A stretch of 64,000 bases of DNA from an uncultured Porphyromonadaceae bacterium (GCA_947177185.1 CAMWTJ010000002.1:1-64000); one strand, 5' to 3'; counted from the stretch's first letter, positions 25,170 to 34,288 are shown. Notes: generated by a model from the sequence alone, not told the origin. Made by a program: numbers and translations.

Positions 25170-26650
25170 AACGTATGCTCATATCAGCCGTGGCTGCTCT
25201 CGCAGCTTCGGCAGCGGTGGCGGAGATACAGCTGCCCGAAATCATAGGCCACAACATGGTGCTCCAGCAGCAGACCGACGCGCGGCTGTGGGGCTGGGCC
25301 ACTCCGGGCACGGAGGTGAAGGCTTCCGGCTCGTGGATGCAGCCCGGACAGACCGTCAGCGCCAAGGTCGGTGCCGACAGTCTGTGGACTCTGTCGCTGC
25401 CCACCCCGGCGGCATCGTTTGAGCCGCAGACGGTACGCATCGTCGGCGACGGCTCCGACATCACCCTCGGCAATGTGCTCATAGGCGAGGTGTGGTTCTG
25501 CTCGGGACAGAGCAATATGGAGATGCCGCTGCGCGGATTCTTCACGCAGCCCGTAGAGGGCGGCGGCCGCGCCATAGCATACAGCGCGAGCACGCCTGGC
25601 GTGCGCGTGGTCACAGTGCCGAAGCTCGGCAGCTACGAGCCGCAGAGCCGCGTGCCGGGCGCATGGAAGGAAAGCAAGCCGGCCAATGCGGGCGAATTCA
25701 GCGCCCTGGCCTATTTCTATGCGGCCTCGCTCAGCGAGATTCTCGGAGTGCCCGTGGGCGTGATTTCGTGTGCCTACGGAGGCTCGCGGCTTGAAAGCTG
25801 GATGCCCGCCGATATGATAGCCACGCTTGAGGGCGAGGACATGCAGGGCGAGCGCGACGGCACGGTCAAGGTCGACGAATGGCACCGTGTGGGCGTGCGC
25901 TACAACGCCATGCTGCTGCCCGTGAGCCGCTACACTATCAAAGGATTCCTGTGGAACCAGGGCGAGAGCAACGTCGGAAAGCACGAAGACCTGCCGCGCC
26001 GCCAGCGCGACATGGTGGCGCACTGGCGCGAGCTGTGGGGGCAGGGCGAACTGCCGTTCTACTTCGTCGAGATTCCCGGATGGAACTACGGCGACCCCGA
26101 GGCCGACGCCGCGGCTTTGTTCCGCGAGGCGCAGCACCGTGCCGCAGCCATCACGCCGCGTAGCGCCATCGTGTGCACGTCGGACCTGGTCTACCCCTAC
26201 GAGGTGGCCGATATCCATGCACGCCGCAAGCGCGAGATTGGCGAGCGCCTCTCGTGGATAGCCGCCGCCGACGCCTATGGCATAGAGGGCATGCCGGTGC
26301 TGTATCCGCATTTCCTCAGCATGGAGGCGGACGGCGACAAGGCCACACTCCGTTTTGTGGGTGCCGACTCCGGCTTTACCCCCAACCAGTATCTCGAAGG
26401 CTTTGAGGCCTGCGGCGCCGACGGCGTGTGGCATCCCGCGCAAGCCTACGAGGGCCTTGACTCGCGCGACATCCACATCACATGCCCCGAGGCCGGCGTG
26501 ATAAAAGAGGTGCGCTACTGTTTCAAAAACTTTGCGCAGGGCAAGGTGCACAATATGCTCGGTCTGCCGCTCATCCCGTTCCGCAGCTCCGTAGGCACCC
26601 CGCTGCCCACCTGCTTCGGAGGCAAACAGCCGCCGGTGCGCCGCCGCTGA
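25166..26650 (+). CDS. Sialate O-acetylesterase family carbohydrate esterase, exported
   Basis: A 494-residue SGNH-type esterase with a signal peptide of about 20 residues (AASAAVAE). GEVWFCSGQSNMEMPL carries the nucleophile Ser about 116; WNQGESNVGKHEDL is conserved in the family; and VADIHARRK has the Asp-x-His pair (His about 351). The family removes acetyl groups from sialic acid or from plant polysaccharides. Between a GH5 and a mannanase, deacetylation of mannan is the likelier job, but this is inference. Confidence 0.87.
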   Translation: MKRMLISAVAALAASAAVAEIQLPEIIGHNMVLQQQTDARLWGWATPGTEVKASGSWMQPGQTVSAKVGADSLWTLSLPTPAASFEPQTVRIVGDGSDITLGNVLIGEVWFCSGQSNMEMPLRGFFTQPVEGGGRAIAYSASTPGVRVVTVPKLGSYEPQSRVPGAWKESKPANAGEFSALAYFYAASLSEILGVPVGVISCAYGGSRLESWMPADMIATLEGEDMQGERDGTVKVDEWHRVGVRYNAMLLPVSRYTIKGFLWNQGESNVGKHEDLPRRQRDMVAHWRELWGQGELPFYFVEIPGWNYGDPEADAAALFREAQHRAAAITPRSAIVCTSDLVYPYEVADIHARRKREIGERLSWIAAADAYGIEGMPVLYPHFLSMEADGDKATLRFVGADSGFTPNQYLEGFEACGADGVWHPAQAYEGLDSRDIHITCPEAGVIKEVRYCFKNFAQGKVHNMLGLPLIPFRSSVGTPLPTCFGGKQPPVRRR

Positions 26651-26682
26651 CACGATGCGTAACACACTATTTTGATTGAATC

Positions 26683-28005
26683 ATGAGAAAACTGTTATAT
26701 TCAGTGGCCGTGGCTGCCGGAGCCTTCGTGGCCGTGGCCGGCTTCAGCATGTGCCGGACCGCTCAGTCCGAAAAAGCCGAGGCTCCGGCCTTCGTGACCG
26801 TGGCCGACGGAGAATTCAGAATCGGCGACTCGGTGTACCGCTACGTAGGCACCAATTTCTGGTATGGCGCCATACTCGCGTCCGAGGGCCGCGGCGGCGA
26901 CCGCGCGCGTCTTGAGCGCGAACTCGACCTGCTGCAGCAGACGGGCATCGACAATGTGCGCGTGCTCGTGGGCGGCGATGGCGAGGAAGGCCTTCCCTCC
27001 CACATCATGCCCGTGCTGCAGACAGCGCCCGGTGTCTACAACGATACCATACTCGACGGCCTCGACTTCCTCATGGCCGAACTTGAAAAGCGCGGCATGA
27101 AGGCTGTGCTCTACCTAAACAACGCCTGGGAGTGGAGCGGCGGCTACGGCACCTATCTCGAGTGGGCCGGCGCCGGCAAGCAGCCGAACCCGGCCGTGGA
27201 CGGCTATCCTGCCTACATGGAGGCCATGAGCGCCTTTGTCAAAAACGATTCGGCCAAGGCGCTGGCCATAGCCCACGCGCGCCGCATGGCCGGACGCACC
27301 AACCGATATACGGGCAAACCCTATGCCGAGAGTCCGGCGCTGATGTCGTGGCAGGTGGCCAACGAGCCGCGTGCTTTTGCCGACGACAGTGTAACCAAGG
27401 CGGCTTTTGCCGACTACATCATATCGACAGCGCGCGCCATAAAGGAAACCGACCCCAACCACATGGTCAGCACCGGCAGCGAGGGCATACACGGCTGCGA
27501 GTACGACATGGAACTCTGGCGCAAGATACACGAAGCTCCCGAGATAGACTACGGCATCCTCCATCTGTGGCCCTACAACTGGTCGTGGGTGACGCCCGAA
27601 ACGCTCACCGACAGCGTCGACGCGGCCTTCGGAAAAGCGGTGGACTACATCACGCCACACTACGAGGCAATGCGTGCCGCCGGCAAGCCGCTGGTGCTTG
27701 AGGAATTCGGATATCCGCGCGACAGCATGGCCTATGCGCCCGGCAGCCCCGTCAGCGGCCGCGATGCGTTCTTCGCCCGTATATTCGACCTTATAGCCAC
27801 TTCAGGCATGATCAACGGATGCAATTTCTGGGGCTGGGGCGGATATGCCGAACCCGCACACGAAAACTGGCAGCCGTGGGACCCCTACACCGGCGATCCC
27901 GCGCAGGAAGCCCAGGGACTCAACTCTGTGTTTGCCGCCGATTCCACCACTTTGGCCATAATACGCAACAGCGTGGACGCAATAAGAAAAGCAAATGAAA
28001 AATAA
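26683..28005 (+). CDS. GH5_7-like endo-beta-1,4-mannanase, exported
   Basis: A 440-residue retaining endo-mannanase. An N-terminal hydrophobic segment may end in a weak lipobox (GFSMC, Cys about 24). The barrel has YVGTNFWYGAILAS, NVRVLVGGDGEEG, LYLNNAWEWSGG, SWQVANEPRAF (acid/base Glu about 228), HLWPYNW, LVLEEFGYPRD (nucleophile Glu about 341) and CNFWGWGG, all typical of subfamily GH5_7. It starts 32 bases after the esterase gene, and its 3' end overlaps the CE7 gene by 11 bases. Confidence 0.93.
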   Translation: MRKLLYSVAVAAGAFVAVAGFSMCRTAQSEKAEAPAFVTVADGEFRIGDSVYRYVGTNFWYGAILASEGRGGDRARLERELDLLQQTGIDNVRVLVGGDGEEGLPSHIMPVLQTAPGVYNDTILDGLDFLMAELEKRGMKAVLYLNNAWEWSGGYGTYLEWAGAGKQPNPAVDGYPAYMEAMSAFVKNDSAKALAIAHARRMAGRTNRYTGKPYAESPALMSWQVANEPRAFADDSVTKAAFADYIISTARAIKETDPNHMVSTGSEGIHGCEYDMELWRKIHEAPEIDYGILHLWPYNWSWVTPETLTDSVDAAFGKAVDYITPHYEAMRAAGKPLVLEEFGYPRDSMAYAPGSPVSGRDAFFARIFDLIATSGMINGCNFWGWGGYAEPAHENWQPWDPYTGDPAQEAQGLNSVFAADSTTLAIIRNSVDAIRKANEK

Positions 28006-29245
28006 GTGTTTTTTAGCTATAGCGCTTGCGCTCGCCGTGTCGGGGGGCGTGCAGGCCAAAAATCTTAAAGCAGCGATAGACCGCAGCCACGACCTGTGGT
28101 GGAACGCTCCCGAACAGCCCGAGCTGAGCATTGCGCTTGTCGACACCGCATCCGCGAAGCCGCGTCAGGCGCAGGTGAGAGTATATGTCACAGCCGACAC
28201 CATGTCCGGCTGCGTGGTTTTCGACCGCACCTTTGCCGTGAAGGCGCCGCAGACACTCGCTGTGCGTGTGCCGGTGACTGCGCCCGGCTTCTATAAATGC
28301 CATGTCGAGGACGACGGCCGCCTCATTGCCGAATCCGTGATAGGCTACGAGCCCGAGTGCGTGGTTTCGCTGCCTGATGCCCGTCCCGATTTCGACGCCT
28401 TCTGGGCGCGTGCCAAGGCTGAGCTTGCCGAAGTGCCTGCCGACTATACCCTCGAACTGCTGCCCGAGCTGAGTGGCGAAAAACGCAACGTGTATCTCTG
28501 CACTTTCCAATCTTGGGGTGGCGACACCATCAAGGCATGGGTAGCCATGCCTAAGGCTCCCGGTGTGTATCCCGCGCAGGTCTATTACAACGGCTACGGA
28601 GGCAAGCCGTGGCGTCTTGACCCCGACGGGCGCCCCGGATGGATCGAGATGGCCACCAGCGTGCGCGGCCAGTATCTGAGCGAGGAAGGCAACAAGTACG
28701 GCGACTGGATAAGACACAATCTCGACAAGCCCGATGCCTACTACTACAAAGGCGCCTACATGGACGCCGTGCGTGCCATCGACGTGCTGGAAAAACTGCC
28801 CGGCGTGGACCGCGGCCACATGTTTGCCGAAGGAGGCAGCCAGGGCGGAGCGCTCACCATGGCCGCCGCGGCCCTGGCCGACGGACGCCTGCGCGCCATC
28901 GCTCCCTACATACCGTTCATGAGCGATTTCCGCGACTATTTCCGCATAGTGCGCTGGCCCGCATCGGCAGTGGAGGAAGCAGCAGCCGCGCTCGGCATGA
29001 GCGAGGAGCAGATGTACGACAATCTCACGTATTTCGATATCAAGAACCTCGCCCGTCGCATCACGTGTCCCGTGCTCATGGGCATCGGACTGCAGGACCC
29101 CGTGTGCCCGCCGCACACCAATCTCTCGGGCTACAACCTGATAAACGCTCCCAAGCAGCTGCGCATTTATCCCGACTGCGGACATACGGTGGACTATGCC
29201 GACTGGAATCCGCGACGCGACGCGTTCTTTGCGCGCTGGTGGTAG
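27995..29245 (+). CDS. CE7 family acetyl xylan esterase-like protein, exported
   Basis: A 416-residue alpha/beta-hydrolase with a signal peptide (about 21 residues, GVQAK). The N-terminal 110 residues form an extra beta-rich domain. The AXE1 domain has the Ser in GGSQGG (about 282), Asp in GLQDPVCPP (about 368) and His in CGHTVDY (about 397). CE7 enzymes remove acetyl groups from short sugars, including acetylated xylo- and manno-oligosaccharides. It is the last gene of the mannan operon and faces the convergent gene ending at 29260. Confidence 0.92.
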   Translation: MKNKCFLAIALALAVSGGVQAKNLKAAIDRSHDLWWNAPEQPELSIALVDTASAKPRQAQVRVYVTADTMSGCVVFDRTFAVKAPQTLAVRVPVTAPGFYKCHVEDDGRLIAESVIGYEPECVVSLPDARPDFDAFWARAKAELAEVPADYTLELLPELSGEKRNVYLCTFQSWGGDTIKAWVAMPKAPGVYPAQVYYNGYGGKPWRLDPDGRPGWIEMATSVRGQYLSEEGNKYGDWIRHNLDKPDAYYYKGAYMDAVRAIDVLEKLPGVDRGHMFAEGGSQGGALTMAAAALADGRLRAIAPYIPFMSDFRDYFRIVRWPASAVEEAAAALGMSEEQMYDNLTYFDIKNLARRITCPVLMGIGLQDPVCPPHTNLSGYNLINAPKQLRIYPDCGHTVDYADWNPRRDAFFARWW

Positions 29246-29259
29246 CCCGGCCACCGCAC

Positions 29260-29595
29260 TCACACCACCACACGGCGGCGCCACTGAGCAAAGTGGCGCC
29301 GTCGTTGCAGATACGCGAGGTCGCTCCCGTGGCTATATGCTTCCTGCTCGAAGGAAATGCGCCGGTAGGCGGTGTGGGCGCGCCCGCCGCACTGCACAAG
29401 CCGCAGCAGCCATTCCGACACATACAGCACATAAAACGGCACAAACAGCAGCTCGCGCATCTGCCGGGTGTGTATGCGCTCGTGGATCATAAGCTCCGGG
29501 CTGAGCGGCACGCCCTCTCTGACAAACAGCACGCCGAACAGATTCATGGCGCCGTAGCGGCCGAACGGCAAAATATGGTTGCGTATTACTTTCAT
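29260..29595 (-). CDS. Small HExxH-motif membrane-associated protein, unknown function
   Basis: A 111-residue protein. MIHERIHTRQM holds an HExxH motif near residue 41, as in zincin metalloproteases, and a downstream FEQEAY could give the third Glu ligand. A hydrophobic segment LLFVPFYVLYVSEWLLRLV follows. The C-terminus is rich in Arg. This matches a small, poorly described Bacteroidota group; protease activity is unproven. The start at 29595 is preferred to 29613 because the promoter box at 29603-29610 lies between. Confidence 0.7.
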   Translation of the reverse strand: MKVIRNHILPFGRYGAMNLFGVLFVREGVPLSPELMIHERIHTRQMRELLFVPFYVLYVSEWLLRLVQCGGRAHTAYRRISFEQEAYSHGSDLAYLQRRRHFAQWRRRVVV

Positions 29596-29602
29596 ATGCG
29601 TG

Positions 29603-29610
29603 CAAAGATA
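29603..29610 (-). promoter_or_regulatory. Promoter -7 box of the HExxH protein gene
   Basis: TATCTTTG on the minus strand ends 8 bases before the ATG at 29595, implying a leader of only a few bases. Confidence 0.55.
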
Positions 29611-29674
29611 CACTTATTATCCGAACAAGCGCAGCCCGTGCGGCGTTTTAAGATAAACGTAAAAATTGTCAGCG

Positions 29675-30175
29675 ATGAAAAAATACGGTATCTTCTACGC
29701 CACAAGCACAGGTCGCACGGCCCGGGTGGCGTCTGCCATAGCCAAGGCCCTGGGCGTGGCCGACGACGACGTCCACAACGTGGCCGACACGGCGCCTTCC
29801 GTGCTCGGCGACTACGAGGTGGCCATACTCGGCTCGCCCACCTATGCCGCCGGCGACATGCAGGCCAACATGGACGATTTCATAGACGGCGCGCAGGCGC
29901 TCGATCTCAAAGGCCACAAACTGGCGTTCTTCGGCACGGGCGACGACACCATGGCCCATACCTTCTGCAGCGCAGTAGGCGATATGGCCAAGGCACTCTC
30001 CGCCACCGGCGCCGTGCAAATAGGCGAGTTCGACGCCAAGGGCTATGTGTTCGACGACAGCGAAGCGGAGATTGCCCCCGGGGTTTATGCCGGACTGCTT
30101 CTCGACTCCGTCAACCATCCCGAACTCGACGCTCCGCGCATAGCCGCCTGGACCGCCGCTTTGCGCGACGAGTGA
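29675..30175 (+). CDS. Flavodoxin
   Basis: A 166-residue FMN-binding electron carrier. The phosphate loop is YATSTGRTARVA near the N-terminus, the second FMN loop region is ILGSPTYAAGDMQ, and the third is FFGTGDDT. The insertion typical of long-chain flavodoxins is present. In anaerobes it replaces ferredoxin when iron is low. A TTG 9 bases upstream is a possible alternative start, but ATG at 29675 fits the family. Confidence 0.92.
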   Translation: MKKYGIFYATSTGRTARVASAIAKALGVADDDVHNVADTAPSVLGDYEVAILGSPTYAAGDMQANMDDFIDGAQALDLKGHKLAFFGTGDDTMAHTFCSAVGDMAKALSATGAVQIGEFDAKGYVFDDSEAEIAPGVYAGLLLDSVNHPELDAPRIAAWTAALRDE

Positions 30176-30254
30176 GCCGCCGCAGCGCGCGCTGCAGCCC
30201 ATTTCGCGCAGCAGATTTTTGATAGAAAAATATCTTTTTATGTCACTCATGTGC

Positions 30255-30283
30255 TTGTGGTTAACAAAAATTCAGTAACTTTG
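30255..30283 (+). promoter_or_regulatory. Promoter of the outer-membrane protein gene
   Basis: TAACTTTG at 30276-30283 with TTG at 30255-30257, 18 bases upstream. The leader to the ATG at 30318 is about 28 bases. Confidence 0.7.
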
Positions 30284-30317
30284 CGGAATACTATAAACCA
30301 TAAGTCACATAGTGTAT

Positions 30318-31058
30318 ATGAAAAGAATTTCTATCTTGATTTGCGCGGCCGTATTTGCGTTTTCGGCCGCAGTTTCAGCTTCCGCGTTCGGAAAAGCAAA
30401 AATGGGTATTGCCAACCATGTGGGCCTCTCGGCGGGCGTCGGCACCACCGGCATCGGCATCGAGGCAGCCACACCCATATCGCCCTTTGTGCAGGCCCGC
30501 GCCGGAGTGCACATCATGCCGGGCATCAAATTCAACGTCAACTCCGATGTCACCATCAACACTGCCTATGGCCCCGAGTATAGCGAGATAGACCTCGACG
30601 GCTCGCTCAAGCGACTTCAGGGCTCGCTCATATTCAACGTGTATCCTTTGGGCAACCGTTTCCCGCTGTTCGTGGCCGTGGGCGCTTTCTTCGGAGGAAG
30701 CGACATGGTGAAAATCGATGGCTACTGCCCCGGCGTCGACCGGCTCGGCAGCTATGTCGAGGTGGGCGACTACGAGCTGCCGCTCGATGAGCACGGCTAC
30801 GCCCGCGGCGCCATCCGCACATCGGCGTTCCGCCCTTATCTCGGCATCGGCACCGGCCGTCCCTGCCCTGTGGGACGTCTGAATTTCATGTGGGAACTCG
30901 GCCTGCAGTTTCAGAAAAGCCCCTATCTGTGGGACGACATCAACCGCTCCCGTGTGGAACTCAGTGACTATACCAGCGACGACACTTTCCAGAAGATAAT
31001 GGACAAACTCTCGGTATATCCTGTGCTCAAATTCACCCTTTCGGGCCGTATTTTCTGA
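30318..31058 (+). CDS. Predicted outer-membrane beta-barrel protein, unknown function
   Basis: A 246-residue exported protein with a signal peptide ending near SASAFG. The rest alternates polar and hydrophobic residues in strands (VGLSAGVGTTGIGIEAATPI, FRPYLGIGTGRP, NFMWELGLQFQK) and ends in a terminal Phe (LKFTLSGRIF), as is usual for porin-like barrels. No family with a known function is recognised. The gene appears monocistronic with its own promoter. Confidence 0.75.
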   Translation: MKRISILICAAVFAFSAAVSASAFGKAKMGIANHVGLSAGVGTTGIGIEAATPISPFVQARAGVHIMPGIKFNVNSDVTINTAYGPEYSEIDLDGSLKRLQGSLIFNVYPLGNRFPLFVAVGAFFGGSDMVKIDGYCPGVDRLGSYVEVGDYELPLDEHGYARGAIRTSAFRPYLGIGTGRPCPVGRLNFMWELGLQFQKSPYLWDDINRSRVELSDYTSDDTFQKIMDKLSVYPVLKFTLSGRIF

Positions 31059-31087
31059 CGAATCTTAAAAAAAATTAAGGAATAGGC

Positions 31088-31114
31088 GGCGTGCGCGGTT
31101 TTTCTGCGCGCGCC
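31088..31114 (+). terminator. Possible terminator hairpin after the outer-membrane protein gene
   Basis: GGCGTGCG (31088-31095) pairs with CGCGCGCC (31107-31114) through an 11-base loop, with one G-U pair. No T-run follows, so efficiency is uncertain. Confidence 0.4.
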
Positions 31115-31139
31115 GTTCGGCTTATTGCCAAATCTTGTG

Positions 31140-31147
31140 TATCTTTG
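31140..31147 (+). promoter_or_regulatory. Promoter -7 box of the DHH-DUF4827 genes
   Basis: TATCTTTG lies 19 bases before the ATG at 31167. It excludes the longer reading frame start at 31125. Confidence 0.6.
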
Positions 31148-31166
31148 CGCAATAAAACCGCAACTG

Positions 31167-32201
31167 ATGATTTCCCGCATCATAAAAGACGAGAACGTGC
31201 GACGCCTGGCCCGTATGCTCGACGAGGCGCAGCGTGTCGTCACCGTGTGCCATATGGGGCCCGACGGCGACGCCGTGGGCTCTTCGCTGGCGTTGGCCCA
31301 TGTGCTCGACCGCCTCGGCAAGGATGTGCGCTGCATTATCCCCGACGCCACATCTTCGCTGCTGATGCGTCTGCCCGAGGCAAAAGAGATGGTCGACGCA
31401 TGCCGCCATCCCGATTTCGCCCGGACGCTGCTGCGCGACGCCGACCTGATATTCTGCCTCGATTTCAACGACCCGGCCCGCGTGGACCGTCTGAAGGACG
31501 CGCTCCTCGCCGCCAAGGCTCCCAAAGTGATGATAGACCATCACGAGAACCCTTCCGATTTCGCGTCGGTGACCATCTCGCATCCCGAAATGGCCGCCAC
31601 GTGTTATCTGCTGTTCAGGGTGCTGTGCCGCCTGGAGCTGCTGCCGGAACTCGACGCCACTGCCGCCACACAGCTGCTGGCAGGAATACTCACCGACACC
31701 GGCGGCCTGTCCTACAACAGCTCCGACCCGGAACTCTATGTGGTGGTGGCCGAACTGCTGCGCCACGGAGCCGACAAGCCCATGCTGTACAAGCTGCTGT
31801 TCAACACTGTCAGTGAAAACTCCATGCGCCTCAACGCCTATGCCGTGGACCGCAAGATGGAGGTGCATCACGACATGGGGGCGGCGCTCATAGCCCTGAG
31901 CCGCGCTGAACTTAACCGCTACCACTACAGCAAGGGCGACACGGAAAGCCTCGTCAACAAGCCGCTGGCCATCCCCGGTGTGGTGTACTCGTGCTTCCTG
32001 CGCGAAGAGGAACACTACATCAAGGTGTCGATGCGTTCGCAAGGCGATTTTCCCGTCAACGAAATATGCGCCGCGCATTTCGGCGGCGGCGGCCATCTCA
32101 ATGCCGCAGGCGGTCAGTTCCAGGGCACACTCGAAGAGGCCTGCGACGCTTTCCGCGCGCTCATGAATGAAAATAAGAAAAAATACATAGACAAGAAATG
32201 A
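31167..32201 (+). CDS. DHH family phosphoesterase (NrnA-like oligoribonuclease/pAp phosphatase)
   Basis: A 344-residue cytoplasmic phosphoesterase. Metal-binding motifs are MGPDGDAVGSS, FCLDFND, VMIDHHENP (the DHH motif) and GILTDTGGLSY. The C-terminal DHHA1 domain has FGGGGHLNAAGG, which binds substrate. NrnA-type enzymes degrade very short RNA and dephosphorylate 3'-phosphoadenosine 5'-phosphate. The stop overlaps the next gene by 4 bases. Confidence 0.93.
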   Translation: MISRIIKDENVRRLARMLDEAQRVVTVCHMGPDGDAVGSSLALAHVLDRLGKDVRCIIPDATSSLLMRLPEAKEMVDACRHPDFARTLLRDADLIFCLDFNDPARVDRLKDALLAAKAPKVMIDHHENPSDFASVTISHPEMAATCYLLFRVLCRLELLPELDATAATQLLAGILTDTGGLSYNSSDPELYVVVAELLRHGADKPMLYKLLFNTVSENSMRLNAYAVDRKMEVHHDMGAALIALSRAELNRYHYSKGDTESLVNKPLAIPGVVYSCFLREEEHYIKVSMRSQGDFPVNEICAAHFGGGGHLNAAGGQFQGTLEEACDAFRALMNENKKKYIDKK

Positions 32202-32770
32202 AAATTTTTCGCAACATAGCCATTGCGGCCGTCGCGCTGTTTGGCCTCGCGCTCAGCTCGTGCGACGACACAAAAAGCTACGCCGAACTGCTTAACGACG
32301 AAACGCTTTACGTCAACACCTTTCTCGCAAATCAGAGAGTGATAAACGAGATTCCAGCCGACACCGTGTTTGAAACCGGCACCAACGCTCCGTACTATCG
32401 CCTTGACGAAGACGGCACCATGTACATGCAGGTGATCGACGCCGGCACCAAAGGCAATAAAGTGAAGGCCGACGAACTCATTTATTTCCGCTTTACCCGC
32501 TACTCGCTCTACAACTACAAGGGCGGCACCCTCACGGGCGGCGTAGGAAACGAAAGCGACCTCGGCTACAGCAACACATCGTTCCGCTACGGCAACTATC
32601 AGCTGCAGAGCTCGAGCCAGTGGGGCGCGGGCATACAGTACCCGCTGGCACTCCTGCCGGTGGACTGCGAGGTGAATATTGTGATTAAATCGCAGTACGG
32701 CCTCACCAACGAAATAGCCGAAGTGGTGCCCTATCTCTACCACCTGCGCTATTTCCGACCGAAAATCTGA
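32198..32770 (+). CDS. DUF4827 family lipoprotein
   Basis: A 190-residue exported lipoprotein with the lipobox LALSSC (Cys about 22). The remainder matches the DUF4827 group of Bacteroidales, with conserved YAELLNDET, PYYRLDEDGTMYMQV and LYHLRYFRP. An FKBP-like fold is conceivable but not established from the sequence. It overlaps the DHH gene by 4 bases and precedes glmM by 29 bases. Confidence 0.8.
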   Translation: MKIFRNIAIAAVALFGLALSSCDDTKSYAELLNDETLYVNTFLANQRVINEIPADTVFETGTNAPYYRLDEDGTMYMQVIDAGTKGNKVKADELIYFRFTRYSLYNYKGGTLTGGVGNESDLGYSNTSFRYGNYQLQSSSQWGAGIQYPLALLPVDCEVNIVIKSQYGLTNEIAEVVPYLYHLRYFRPKI

Positions 32771-32799
32771 ACGTGAAAAACTATAGATAATTTCATAAT

Positions 32800-34185
32800 A
32801 TGACACTTATAAAATCCATATCCGGCATACGCGGTACCATCGGCGGAGCACCCGGCGACGCCCTCACCGCGCAGGATGTAGTACGCTTTACGGCCGCTTA
32901 TGCGGCGTTCATAGCCAAAACCACCACGCGCACCTGCCGCACCATAGTGGTGGGCCGCGACGCCCGCCTGAGCGGCGATATGGTGGCGCGCCTTGTGAGC
33001 GGCACGCTCATGTCGATGGGTTTCGATGTGGTCAACATCGGGCTCGCCTCGACTCCCACCACCGAAATAGCCGTCACGGCCGAAGGCGCGTGCGGCGGAA
33101 TCATCATCACTGCCTCGCACAACCCGATGCAGTGGAACGCCCTCAAGCTGCTCAACGAGCACGGCGAGTTTCTCAACGATGCCGAAGGACGCGAGGTGCT
33201 GCGCATAGCCGACGCAGGCGAATACGCCTACGCTCCCGTGGAAGCCATAGGCCATGAATATGTCAACACTACCTACAGCCGCCACCACATCGACGCCGTG
33301 CTGGCCCTTCCGGCTGTAGATGCCGAGGCCATACGCCGCGCCGGATTCCGCGTGGCCGTGGATGCTGTCAACAGCGTCGGCGGCACCGTGATTCCGCAGC
33401 TGCTGCGCGCGCTGGGTGTGAAGGAGGTAGTGGAACTCAACTGCGATGCCACCGGCCGCTTTGCGCACACTCCCGAGCCCATACCCGAAAACCTCACCGG
33501 CATAGCCGACCTCATGCGCACGGGTGTGGCCGACGTAGGCTTTGTGGTCGACCCGGATGTGGACCGCCTTGCCATCGTGATGGAAAACGGCGAGATGTTC
33601 GGCGAAGAATACACGCTGGTCAGCGTGGCCGACTATGTGCTCGGCCTCACGCCGGGCGCCACCGTCAGCAATCTCAGCTCGTCGCGCGCGCTGCGCGACG
33701 TCACTCGCGCGCGTGGCGGCCGATACGAGGCTGCAGCCGTAGGCGAGGTGAACGTAACCACTAAAATGAAGGAGATAGGCGCCGTGATAGGCGGCGAAGG
33801 CAATGGCGGAGTGATATATCCCGAACTCCATTATGGCCGCGACGCGCTCGTGGGCGTGGCCCTGTTCCTCACGCTTCTGGCCAAGAGCGGCAAGACTGTG
33901 AGCGAGCTGCGCGCAGGCTACCCTCCCTATTCCATCTACAAGACCAAAGTGTCGCTTGCGCCTACGCTCGACATCGATGCTCTGCTTGAGGCTGTGAAGG
34001 CAAAATTCGCAGGCGAGGAAATCACCGACATCGACGGCGTCAAAATAGATTTCGCCGACTCGTGGGTGCACCTGCGCCGCAGCAACACCGAACCAATAGT
34101 GCGTGTCTACGCCGAGGCTGCCACCCCCGAAGCTGCCGAAAAGCTCGGCGAAGAGGTGAAAGCCATCATCACCGGCATGCTCTGA
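32800..34185 (+). CDS. glmM: Phosphoglucosamine mutase
   Basis: Converts glucosamine 6-phosphate to glucosamine 1-phosphate for UDP-GlcNAc, peptidoglycan and lipopolysaccharide synthesis. It has 461 residues in four domains. The phosphoserine loop is TASHNPMQWN (Ser about 106), the metal loop is DPDVDRL, the sugar-binding loop is GEGNGGVIYPEL and the phosphate-binding loop is RRSNTEPIVRVYAEA. Phosphomannomutase or phosphoglucomutase activity is possible too, but this type in Bacteroidales is usually named GlmM. Confidence 0.88.
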   Translation: MTLIKSISGIRGTIGGAPGDALTAQDVVRFTAAYAAFIAKTTTRTCRTIVVGRDARLSGDMVARLVSGTLMSMGFDVVNIGLASTPTTEIAVTAEGACGGIIITASHNPMQWNALKLLNEHGEFLNDAEGREVLRIADAGEYAYAPVEAIGHEYVNTTYSRHHIDAVLALPAVDAEAIRRAGFRVAVDAVNSVGGTVIPQLLRALGVKEVVELNCDATGRFAHTPEPIPENLTGIADLMRTGVADVGFVVDPDVDRLAIVMENGEMFGEEYTLVSVADYVLGLTPGATVSNLSSSRALRDVTRARGGRYEAAAVGEVNVTTKMKEIGAVIGGEGNGGVIYPELHYGRDALVGVALFLTLLAKSGKTVSELRAGYPPYSIYKTKVSLAPTLDIDALLEAVKAKFAGEEITDIDGVKIDFADSWVHLRRSNTEPIVRVYAEAATPEAAEKLGEEVKAIITGML

Positions 34186-34210
34186 GCATACATCCCGCGC
34201 TAAAGCATAG

Positions 34211-34244
34211 CAAAGCCCCGGCAAATCGCTGCGCCGGGGCTTTG
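34211..34244 (+). terminator. Terminator of glmM
   Basis: A perfect 12-base stem, CAAAGCCCCGGC (34211-34222) with GCCGGGGCTTTG (34233-34244), has a 10-base loop. Its TTT-containing 3' arm and the following TCGTGTTTC make a moderate T-rich tail. It may work in both directions. Confidence 0.8.
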
Positions 34245-34288
34245 TCGTGTTTCGGCGAGAGTTGCCGAAGGGGGTAGGTGGCAAAACA

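Noticed and set aside
30191-30219. Hairpin GCTGC/GCAGC plus T-run after flavodoxin as a terminator
   Set aside because: The stem is only 5 base pairs with a 12-base loop, too weak to call with confidence.
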